DNA from: Aquabacterium sp.
Lineage (GTDB): Bacteria > Pseudomonadota > Gammaproteobacteria > Burkholderiales > Burkholderiaceae_C
NCBI RefSeq assembly: GCF_029946005.1
Contig: NZ_JAQSDR010000015.1
Location: 1 to 64,000, forward strand
Reading direction: 5' to 3'
DNA length: 64,000 bases
Of the stretch, positions 1-7,130 are shown one piece after another (the stretch's first letter is position 1; the number at the start of each line of letters is the position of its first letter). The translations under genes were made by a program, and so were the position numbers. The notes beneath the pieces were generated by a model. The model saw only the letters and a program-made list of their open reading frames with translations, was not told where the DNA came from and did not search any database.

Positions 1-101
1 CGAGCGCAGTCCGCCGCTACGCGGTGGACCGCCACCATAGGAGCCCCGCCCGCCTTCGACTCATCCCCGCCCCGCGCTGCCAGGACAAAACAACACGAGC
101 A
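1..101. other. Edge segment without a recognised gene
   Basis: This is GC-rich sequence downstream of moaC. I see no convincing coding region, terminator or repeat in it. An open frame on the + strand runs through here and across moaC, but it is a shadow of the moaC reading frame. Confidence 0.4.
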
Positions 102-575
102 TCACCGCTGCCAATGCCCGCTGCGCCCTCCCAGCTTTTCCACCAAGGCCACATCGGTCATGACCATGCCTCGGTCGGCCGCTTTACACATGTCATAAAT
201 GGTGAGCAGGCCCACCTGCACGGCGGTCAAGGCTTCCATCTCGACCCCCGTGGGGCCTACCGTTTGTGCCGTCACACGGCACAGCACAGCGGGCAGGTCC
301 GGCTCCAGCTCGAACTCGACGGCGACTTTGGACAAGGGCAAAGGATGGCACAAGGGAATCAGGTCGGACGTGCGCTTGGCGCCCTGGATGGCTGCGATGC
401 GTGCCACGCCCAGCACATCGCCCTTGCCGGCGCGGCCCTCGTTGATCAGGGCCAGCGTCTCGGCTTGCATCCGGATGCGGCCCTCGGCCACGGCGCGGCG
501 CATGGTGGCAGGCTTGTCGGACACGTCCACCATGTGGGCTTGGCCTTGGGCGTCAAAATGGGTCAGTTCGGTCAT
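102..575 (-). CDS. moaC: Cyclic pyranopterin monophosphate synthase MoaC
   Basis: MoaC acts with MoaA in the first step of molybdenum cofactor synthesis, turning the cyclic GTP-derived intermediate into cyclic pyranopterin monophosphate in the cytoplasm. The 158-residue product starts [19 protein letters not shown] and carries family hallmarks: the [11 protein letters not shown] segment, the [10 protein letters not shown] segment and the YDMCKA segment with its conserved Asp and Lys. Length matches the family (about 160). A longer open frame would begin at 650, but the extra 25 residues are not family-like, so I use the ATG at 575. It is divergent from the M48 protease gene; no other cofactor gene lies in the window. 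Confidence 0.95.
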   Translation of the reverse strand: MTELTHFDAQGQAHMVDVSDKPATMRRAVAEGRIRMQAETLALINEGRAGKGDVLGVARIAAIQGAKRTSDLIPLCHPLPLSKVAVEFELEPDLPAVLCRVTAQTVGPTGVEMEALTAVQVGLLTIYDMCKAADRGMVMTDVALVEKLGGRSGHWQR

Positions 576-687
576 GATGTCTGGGATGTAAAGATCACCC
601 TGCACGCCGAACCTGCACAGAGGCTCGACACTCCAAGCGGTGACAGACACAGCATACTGCCCAGCGTGGCAAACCTCTTGCGCCTAC

Positions 688-2364
688 ATGCTTTTGAAAA
701 AAACGCCTTCCGCCTCCTGCTTTGCAAAGCGCCCGCCGGCACGCCCCCAGGCCTGGCACACCGTGGCCCTGGCCATGTTGCTGGCTTGGCCGCTCGGCCT
801 GAGCGCGGCTTCAACCAGCGACCTGGGCTTGCCACCGAGCAGTTCATCGCTGGCCCTGCCTTCCCTGGGTGACGCGGCCGCGCAAACCTTGTCGCCCATG
901 GCAGAACGACGCCTGGGCGACCGCATCATGCGATCCATCCTGCCCGACCCGGATGTGATCGACGACCCGCTGATCCTGGAGTACGTGAACCAATCGTGGC
1001 AGGCCTTGCTGAGCAGCGCGCGCCAAAGAGGCGACTTGAACGCGGACATCGACTCGACCCACGCCTGGCGTCCATTCCTGGTGCGCGAGCGCAGCGTCAA
1101 CGCCTTTGCGCTGCCGGGTGGCTACATCGGTGTGCACCTGGGCTTGCTGGCCATGACCACGACCCCGGACGAGTTGGCCTCGGTGCTGGCGCATGAGTTG
1201 TCGCACGTGACGCAGCGCCACATCGCCCGCATGATCAGCGAACAAAGCCGCCAGTCGTGGATCAGCATTGCCTCCATGATCCTGGGCGCATTGGCAGTCA
1301 GCCGCGCGCCGGCGGCGGCCCAGGCCTTGATGACGGGTGGGCAGGCCATCGCCATCCAGGGGCAGCTGAACTTTTCGCGCGACATGGAGCGCGAGGCCGA
1401 CCGCGTGGGCTTTGGCGTGCTGAACGACGCGGGCTTTGCACCGATCGGCATGGCTCAGATGTTCGAGCACCTGCAACAGGCCTCGCGCCTGACCGACGAC
1501 AACAGCTACCCCTATTTGCGCACCCACCCCTTGACGAGCGAACGCATTGGCGAAGCGCGTTCCAGGATGGGCCCCGATGGTTTGTTGCCGCCAGCCATCG
1601 ACCGCAGCGATGCCCGTGAAATGCTGGTGGCGCAACACGCCTTGATGTCGGCCCGCAGCAGAGTCTTGATGGACCAGCGCAGCATCAGCCTGATCCCCTT
1701 GCTGAACCCGACCGCACCTAAAGGCTCATCCGCCCTGGAGGCCGTGGCCTTGCACTACACCTCCGCCGTGTCGGCTCAGCGCCTGAACGACCGGGCCCAG
1801 GTGGCCGCCTCCCTGAAGCTGGCCCGCACGGCGGCGATCAGCCTGCCCAAGGCTCAGCACGCGGCCGTGGAACGCATCCTGGCTTTGGAAGAGGCCGACA
1901 CATTGGTCGATGCCCGCCAGGCCATGCAAGCTGCCGCAATCCTGTCCAACGCCGTGGCGCGGGGCCAGGGCACGGTGTCGCTGGATGCCCGACCCGAGTT
2001 GCTGTTGAACGCCCGCATTGCCCTCAACCTGCCCGACACGCGCGACAGCCGCGAAGCCTGGCAAGAGGCCGCCACGCGCCTGCAAACCCACGTCAGCGCC
2101 CAAGCGCAAGACGCCACCGCCTGGGGCCTGCTGGCCGCTTTGTGGCGGAACCTGGGCCAGCCTTTGCGCGCGGTGCGGGCCGAGGCCGAGGCCACCGCCG
2201 CCCTGGGTGACCTGCCCGGCGCCATCGACCGCATCGAAGGCGGCGCCAAGAATGTCCGCCACGCTTCGGCCGCCGATGCCATCGAGCTGTCGGTCATGCA
2301 ATCACGCCTGCGTGTGTGGCGCCGTCAGCAACGCGACGACTTGGCCGAGGACGGGGCGCGCTGA
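688..2364 (+). CDS. M48 family periplasmic metalloprotease with TPR-like C-terminus (BepA/YfgC type)
   Basis: A probable zinc endopeptidase acting in the periplasm on outer-membrane protein assembly, as BepA (YfgC) does. Counting from the ATG at 688, an N-terminal hydrophobic segment (about residues 26-42) looks like a signal peptide. The zinc motif HELSH is at 169-173 and the third ligand is the Glu of EREAD at about 236. The remaining half is alpha-helical and resembles the TPR region of BepA. At 558 residues it is longer than E. coli BepA (about 490). A GTG at 640 is an alternative start; neither has a strong ribosome site. The exact substrate is unknown. Confidence 0.88.
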   Translation: MLLKKTPSASCFAKRPPARPQAWHTVALAMLLAWPLGLSAASTSDLGLPPSSSSLALPSLGDAAAQTLSPMAERRLGDRIMRSILPDPDVIDDPLILEYVNQSWQALLSSARQRGDLNADIDSTHAWRPFLVRERSVNAFALPGGYIGVHLGLLAMTTTPDELASVLAHELSHVTQRHIARMISEQSRQSWISIASMILGALAVSRAPAAAQALMTGGQAIAIQGQLNFSRDMEREADRVGFGVLNDAGFAPIGMAQMFEHLQQASRLTDDNSYPYLRTHPLTSERIGEARSRMGPDGLLPPAIDRSDAREMLVAQHALMSARSRVLMDQRSISLIPLLNPTAPKGSSALEAVALHYTSAVSAQRLNDRAQVAASLKLARTAAISLPKAQHAAVERILALEEADTLVDARQAMQAAAILSNAVARGQGTVSLDARPELLLNARIALNLPDTRDSREAWQEAATRLQTHVSAQAQDATAWGLLAALWRNLGQPLRAVRAEAEATAALGDLPGAIDRIEGGAKNVRHASAADAIELSVMQSRLRVWRRQQRDDLAEDGAR

Positions 2365-2414
2365 CACGACGTGATCAGGCCAAGCAACCCGACGGTGGTT
2401 GTGGTCAATTATTT

Positions 2415-2433
2415 GCGAATGAGAACTATTCGC
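2415..2433 (+). promoter_or_regulatory. Fur-type operator (19-bp inverted repeat)
   Basis: The site GCGAATGAGAACTATTCGC is a GCGAAT-N7-ATTCGC inverted repeat that agrees with the canonical 19-bp Fur box at 12 of 19 positions. It lies about 60-80 bp upstream of the small gene that begins the heme region. The same half-sites with the same spacing recur at 7063-7081 before a siderophore receptor gene, which supports iron regulation. Confidence 0.75.
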
Positions 2434-2494
2434 AATACAATGAGCCCACTCGATCACGATCTGCTGATCTCACCCTTTGCCCGGAGTTGTCAAC

Positions 2495-2695
2495 TTGGAT
2501 TCGCCCACCGCTCTTGCCCTGCCGCCCCTTCAGACCAAATTGCTGGCCCTGTTGGACGAGGTGTTGGCGCACGACGGTTTCGGGTCGGTCCGCGTTGACG
2601 TGCGCCTGCTCAAGCGTGGCCAGAAAGAAGTGATCCTGGACTGCGGCAAGCAGCACCGGTTCGTCGTGGACATCCCCGTCCTGGCACCGCGCTGA
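2495..2695 (+). CDS. Small iron-linked protein, possibly HemP-like
   Basis: A 66-residue protein (a TTG at 2477 would give 72) directly downstream of a Fur-type operator. The start is uncertain: the candidates are TTG at 2477 and TTG at 2495. The C-terminal half (KRGQKEVILDCGKQHRFVV) weakly resembles the core of hemin uptake protein HemP, where a beta-strand pair surrounds a conserved G-x-x-Y/H-R element. HemP-type genes often precede heme receptor genes in Burkholderiales, and a heme receptor follows here after one intervening gene. There is no signal peptide and the protein is likely cytoplasmic. The HemP link is my inference; the family is otherwise unrecognised. Confidence 0.5.
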   Translation: MDSPTALALPPLQTKLLALLDEVLAHDGFGSVRVDVRLLKRGQKEVILDCGKQHRFVVDIPVLAPR

Positions 2696-2787
2696 GTTAG
2701 CCCAGAGCCCGGCGGCGCGAGGCCGTGGGCGATCTCGATTGCCATTCAAAACGCTGTCATCCCAAACCGTGTGTCGCCTTCGTGGGG

Positions 2788-2812
2788 AAGGGACTACCAG
2801 TCCCTTTCTTTT
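2788..2812 (+). terminator. Hairpin with U-rich tail in the leader of the PEP-CTERM gene
   Basis: AAGGGACT and AGTCCCTT form an 8-bp stem around a 3-nt loop, followed by a T-rich stretch (ttcttttg). It could terminate the small gene's transcript or act as an attenuator, since it sits only 18 bp before the next start codon. Confidence 0.55.
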
Positions 2813-2829
2813 GACCAACGAGGTTTCAC

Positions 2830-3468
2830 ATGCACCACGCTTTTGCTTTCAAACGTCTCTTGTCCGCCGCCTTGCTGGCCGCGCCTTTGCTGGCCTCGGC
2901 CACCGGCGGCCAATGGGATTCGACCCTGCCCTCGGGCACGACGACCCTGGCCGAGTGGAACGTGATCAACAGCTACCCCAGCGACAGCACGCCTGACGTG
3001 GCTGGCGCCGGCACCCTGACCGAAACCACGGGCACCGCGTTCCTGACCAGCGGCGGCAACATCTACAGCTTCTCGGCCGCCACGGCCTTCACGGTGAGCA
3101 CCGCCGCCCTGGGCGCTGGCAGCTGGGATGTCTACCTGCGGATTGGCGGCCTGGGCACCTCCGTCAAGGACCTCGCCTCGCTGAACGGCGTGGACGCCAC
3201 CCGCAACATCGTCTTCACGGAAGGGCTGGGCGGCGCCTTTGGTGGCGCTGAAGAAGAAAGCCTGTGGAAATGGACCTTGACCGGTGGCAGCGCCCTGAAC
3301 TTGGCCTTTGGTGCCACGGGCAGCAGCCTGAGCCTGGACCAGGTCGGCGTGTACGCGGTGGCCGCCACCACGGCCGTGCCTGAACCCGGCACCTGGGCCC
3401 TGATGGCGGCCGGCCTGGGCATGGTCGCCTTCATGAGCCGCCGCCGTCAAGGCCTGAACGCAGCCTGA
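2830..3468 (+). CDS. PEP-CTERM sorting domain protein
   Basis: A secreted protein of 212 residues with an N-terminal signal peptide (hydrophobic run about residues 9-24) and a classic C-terminal PEP-CTERM tripartite signal: VPEPGTW, a hydrophobic stretch, then the basic SRRRQ end. Such proteins are processed by an exosortase and associated with exopolysaccharide; no exosortase gene is in this window. The middle is rich in Gly, Ala, Ser and Thr and looks like beta-structure without a recognised domain. The ATG has a modest ribosome site (cgaggttt). It lies between a Fur-linked gene and a heme receptor gene, an unusual place for this class. Confidence 0.88.
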   Translation: MHHAFAFKRLLSAALLAAPLLASATGGQWDSTLPSGTTTLAEWNVINSYPSDSTPDVAGAGTLTETTGTAFLTSGGNIYSFSAATAFTVSTAALGAGSWDVYLRIGGLGTSVKDLASLNGVDATRNIVFTEGLGGAFGGAEEESLWKWTLTGGSALNLAFGATGSSLSLDQVGVYAVAATTAVPEPGTWALMAAGLGMVAFMSRRRQGLNAA

Positions 3469-3538
3469 CCTGAGCAGGTTGGCTGACGACTCCCCGGGCC
3501 CCCGATTGAAAGGGGGCTCGGGGCCCGCGTGCCCATGA

Positions 3539-5767
3539 ATGCTTGCCATGCCCTTGTTGTTGCATTTCTCGAGCTTGCGCTTTCCCAGAGGGGCGCTGTG
3601 GTGGTCGGTCGCCGCCCCATGGATGGCCCTCGCCCAGACCCCGCCTGCCGACCCCAGCCCGACCAGCGACACCCCGCTGCCCACCATCACCGTGCAAGGC
3701 ACCGCCCCGATGACGCGCTCGCGAGAAAGCCAGCCCGACCCGACGCGCCCCATCACCACCGTGGGCCCGCAAACGCTCGATCGGCGCCAGCCCGACAACG
3801 TCTTCCAGTTGCTGGACGAGGTGCCCGGCGTGAGTGTGAATGGCGGCCCGCGCGCCAGCGGCATGAGCTTCAACATCCGCGGCTACACCGACCACGAAGA
3901 CGTGGCCGTGAAGGTGGATGGCATCGCCAAGGGCTTTGAAAAATACCGCTTTGGTGGCACCTTCATCGAACCCGACCTGATCAAGTCCATCGAGGTGCGG
4001 CGCGGCGCCAGCATCGAAAACGCCGGCGCCTTGGGCGGCACCGTGTCGGCCACCACCAAGGATGGATCAGACCTGCTGCGACCCGGCCAGCGCTTGGGCG
4101 GGCGCGTGCGCGCCAGTTGGGCCAGCAACAACGACGAACGCCACAGCTTCACCGCCTTGTATGGCCTGGCCGGCGACAACGTGGATTGGCTGGCCGCGCA
4201 CTCGCAACGCGCGGGCCGCGACCTGATGCTGCCCAGCGGCCAACGCCTGGACCTGTCGGCCACCGACGCAGACAGCAGCCTGCTCAAAGCCCGCTGGTTC
4301 CCCAACGATGAATGGCAGGTCACGGCTTCATACCTGCGCTTTGCCGACCAGGGCTTGCAGGCTTATGACGCGACCGCGGGCGTGCCTGGCAGCTTCGGCC
4401 AGGTGGTGCGGCGAATCAAGGACGACACCGTGTCTGTGCGAACCCAGTGGCAGGACGCCGAGCGCGCCAACCGCTGGCACTTGACGGTGGGGCAATCGCA
4501 CACCCAAGTGAACGACCACATGGCCAAGGGCAAGTCCATCTTCTCGATGGCCTATGCCGTGGACGACGCCTTCCGCTACCAGAACAACACCGTTGACAGC
4601 CAAGGCACCTGGCGCCTGATGAAAGGCCCCGCCAGCCAGATGGACCTGCACCTGGGCCTGCAATGGGGGCAGCAGCAGCGCACCGTTCACCGGCTCATCG
4701 ACAGCCCCAACACCGACACCCTCTACCCCGGCGGCTTCAATGGCGCGCAACCCCCAGGCCGCAAAGACACCCTGGGCGTGTACCTTCAGCCCGACTGGCG
4801 CTGGGGCCGACTGCAAGTGCTGCCCGGCCTGCGCTGGGACCAGGTGGGGGTGCAAGCGCAAGGCAAGACCGTGTTCGAGTTGAACCAGGCCGGGCAAGCA
4901 TCGAGCGTGACTTACCAGCGCACGACGCCCAGCCTGCACCTGACCTTTGAACTGGTGCCACAACGCTGGACCGCCTTCACGCAATGGGGGCAGGCCTTCA
5001 GGCCACCACTCATCGACGAGGCGTTCACACAAGGCGGCTTCAGCCGGTGCGTGGATTCCTTGTTGCGAGGCTCGGGCAGCACCTTGCTGCCCGGCTACAC
5101 CGATGCCAGCCAGGTCGGCCCCTCCTCCCGCATCTGCGGTGATCTGTACCAGCCCGAAACCTCGCGCAGCGTGGAGTGGGGCTTGAGCACGCGCCAAGCC
5201 CAGTTCATGGGCACCGGCTTCAAGCTCAAGCACAGCCTGAGCGCCAAGCTGACCTTCTTCCGCAACCGCACCGACCACCTGCTGGAGTCGATCCTGGCGC
5301 AATCGGGCGGCAGTGGCCTCATCGTGCAAGACGGCTGGGAGCGGCGCCACGGCACCGAGCTGGAAGCCGTGCTCGACATCGGCCCGGCCTTCTCCAGCCT
5401 GGCCGCCAGCCGCATCCAGGGCGATGCCTTCGATGGCCGCCAGGCCCGACCACTGACCACCGCCCCGGCCGACAGCCTGCATTGGAGCCTGGGCTGGCGC
5501 TGGAGCGCCGTCGAAGCCATGGTGCGTTGGCAGCACGTGCGCAGCCGCCTGACCATCGTCGACAACAGCAACACCCTCGGCACGCAAAGCGGCTACCACC
5601 TGCTGGGCATGAGCCTGCGCTGGAACGTGAACCCGCACCTGAACCTGAACCTCAGTGGCGACAACCTGCGCAACGACAGCTACCACCTGAGCAACGGCTT
5701 TGGTGGTGGCCTGGGCACTGAAGCACCGGGCCGCAATGTGCGCGTGGCCCTCACCGCCATCTATTGA
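3539..5767 (+). CDS. TonB-dependent heme/hemoglobin receptor
   Basis: An outer-membrane beta-barrel receptor of 742 residues of the hemoglobin/transferrin/lactoferrin type. After a signal region ending near AQTPPA come a TonB-box-like TITVQGT, a plug domain (FQLLDEVPGVSV, FNIRGYTDHEDVAVKVDGI, IEVRRGASIENAGALGG) and a long barrel ending in an aromatic-terminated strand (NVRVALTAIY). The hemS-type gene starts 38 bp downstream, so heme is the most likely ligand. No periplasmic binding protein or ABC transporter genes for heme follow, so inner-membrane import must be encoded elsewhere. An ATG at 3548 is an alternative start. Confidence 0.9.
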   Translation: MLAMPLLLHFSSLRFPRGALWWSVAAPWMALAQTPPADPSPTSDTPLPTITVQGTAPMTRSRESQPDPTRPITTVGPQTLDRRQPDNVFQLLDEVPGVSVNGGPRASGMSFNIRGYTDHEDVAVKVDGIAKGFEKYRFGGTFIEPDLIKSIEVRRGASIENAGALGGTVSATTKDGSDLLRPGQRLGGRVRASWASNNDERHSFTALYGLAGDNVDWLAAHSQRAGRDLMLPSGQRLDLSATDADSSLLKARWFPNDEWQVTASYLRFADQGLQAYDATAGVPGSFGQVVRRIKDDTVSVRTQWQDAERANRWHLTVGQSHTQVNDHMAKGKSIFSMAYAVDDAFRYQNNTVDSQGTWRLMKGPASQMDLHLGLQWGQQQRTVHRLIDSPNTDTLYPGGFNGAQPPGRKDTLGVYLQPDWRWGRLQVLPGLRWDQVGVQAQGKTVFELNQAGQASSVTYQRTTPSLHLTFELVPQRWTAFTQWGQAFRPPLIDEAFTQGGFSRCVDSLLRGSGSTLLPGYTDASQVGPSSRICGDLYQPETSRSVEWGLSTRQAQFMGTGFKLKHSLSAKLTFFRNRTDHLLESILAQSGGSGLIVQDGWERRHGTELEAVLDIGPAFSSLAASRIQGDAFDGRQARPLTTAPADSLHWSLGWRWSAVEAMVRWQHVRSRLTIVDNSNTLGTQSGYHLLGMSLRWNVNPHLNLNLSGDNLRNDSYHLSNGFGGGLGTEAPGRNVRVALTAIY

Positions 5768-5805
5768 CCGATTCCTTCCTCACCACCCCTTGATGGAGCC
5801 TGACC

Positions 5806-6906
5806 ATGATCACCGACACCTCCCATCTGACCTTGCTGCGCGAGCAGTTCGCCGCGCTGCGCGCCCAGGGCCTGCGCGCCCGCGATGCCGCGCGCCAACT
5901 CGACCTGAGCGAAGGTGACGTGATGGCCGCGCACGCCGCCAGCCAGATGCACCCCGACGTGGCCGAGCACAGCCTGTACACCACCATGCCGCTGGACTCG
6001 GACTGGGTCAACCTGCTGCAAGGCCTGGAGAACTGCGGCCCCGTCATGGCCCTGACGCGCAATGAAAGCGTGGTGCATGAGAAGGTGGGCGTGTACCGCA
6101 ACGTCACGGCCACGGGCCTGATGGGCCTGGCCCTGGGCCCGGAGATCGACCTGCGCCTGTTCTTGTCCAAGTGGCACGCGGGCTTCCATGTGATCGAACA
6201 CACCGCCAAGGGCGAGCAGCACAGCCTGCAGTTCTTCGATGCTCACGGCCGCGCGGTGCACAAGGTTCACGCCCGCCCCCGCACCGACCTCAACGCGCTT
6301 GAAGCCTTGGTGCAACGCCACGCGCGGCCTGAGGCACGGCCCGTGTTCATGCCCGGTTCGCCGATGCGCGCCACGATCCGCCCCGACGAGGCCATTGACG
6401 CGCTGGGCCTGGGCGACGCCTGGGCGGCGATGACCGACACGCACCAGCTCTTCTCGCTGCTACGCCAATTCGAAGTGGACCGCGCCCAAAGCTTTAGGCT
6501 CATGGAGGGCATCCACACGCGCCGCATCCCGCTGCTCAGCGTGCAGTGGTTGCTGGAAGCAGCCGCCAGCAGCGGCCTGCCGATCATGGTGTTCGCAGGC
6601 AACGAAGGTTGCCTGCAGATCCACACCGGCGCGGTGCACCGCATCGAGCTCATGGGCCCTTGGCTGAACGTGCTGGACGACGGCTTCAACCTGCACCTGC
6701 GGCACGACCACATTGCCGAAAGCTGGCTGGTCACCAAGCCCACCGAGGACGGCCCGGTGACCTCGGTGGAGTTGTTCGACGAGCAAGGTCAGCTCATCGC
6801 CATGTTCTTTGGCGAACGCAAACCAGGCAAGGCCGAACTGCCAGCCTGGCGTGCCCTGGCCCACCGGCTGGTGCGGGGCCCGGTGGTGCAGGCAGAGCCC
6901 GCGTGA
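5806..6906 (+). CDS. hmuS: Hemin-degrading factor HemS/HmuS family
   Basis: A cytoplasmic heme-binding protein of 366 residues, the usual length (about 340-360), with the duplicated HemS/ChuS fold. Two similar halves are visible: GLENCGPVMALTRNESVVHEKVG in the first and SGLPIMVFAGNEGCLQIHTG in the second, each followed by a WLNVLD- or LFLSKW-type element. Members traffic heme or open its ring to release iron. The gene has a GGAG site 7 nt before the ATG and follows the TonB receptor by 38 bp, forming a receptor-processing pair. Whether this member degrades or only carries heme cannot be told from sequence. Confidence 0.93.
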   Translation: MITDTSHLTLLREQFAALRAQGLRARDAARQLDLSEGDVMAAHAASQMHPDVAEHSLYTTMPLDSDWVNLLQGLENCGPVMALTRNESVVHEKVGVYRNVTATGLMGLALGPEIDLRLFLSKWHAGFHVIEHTAKGEQHSLQFFDAHGRAVHKVHARPRTDLNALEALVQRHARPEARPVFMPGSPMRATIRPDEAIDALGLGDAWAAMTDTHQLFSLLRQFEVDRAQSFRLMEGIHTRRIPLLSVQWLLEAAASSGLPIMVFAGNEGCLQIHTGAVHRIELMGPWLNVLDDGFNLHLRHDHIAESWLVTKPTEDGPVTSVELFDEQGQLIAMFFGERKPGKAELPAWRALAHRLVRGPVVQAEPA

Positions 6907-7062
6907 TACCGCCACGCCCTTTGATGCAACGCCGACCAGGGTCCGCATCAACCCCATGCGGGAGTGCGCGCAGCTTGTGCAGCCCTCGCTGACTGTTGTT
7001 CACAGACAACGCGAACTGGGCACCCCCGATTTCAGGGGCCTAAGGTAAAAACGAACAGTATT

Positions 7063-7081
7063 GCGAATTGTTATCATTCGC
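7063..7081 (+). promoter_or_regulatory. Fur-type operator (19-bp inverted repeat)
   Basis: GCGAATTGTTATCATTCGC has the same GCGAAT-N7-ATTCGC architecture as the site at 2415 and matches the Fur consensus at 12 of 19 positions. It lies about 50 bp before the receptor start at 7131, and indicates iron repression of the receptor and probably of the following piuC. Confidence 0.82.
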
Positions 7082-7130
7082 AAAGTTATTCACGATCTGG
7101 TTTTGCCTTTTATTTTTGGAGCAAGTTGTC

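Noticed and set aside
24..872. 282-residue + strand open frame over moaC
   Set aside because: It is a His- and Gln-rich shadow of moaC in GC-rich DNA; MoaC on the minus strand has clear family motifs.
3495..3527. Hairpin GCCCCC/GGGGGC between the PEP-CTERM and receptor genes
   Set aside because: The GC-rich stem lacks a T tract, so I do not call a terminator; it may only weaken readthrough.
2794..3895. Long minus-strand frames of 360 and 154 residues
   Set aside because: They overlap the PEP-CTERM gene and the start of the heme receptor; the composition is shadow-like and no motif is seen.
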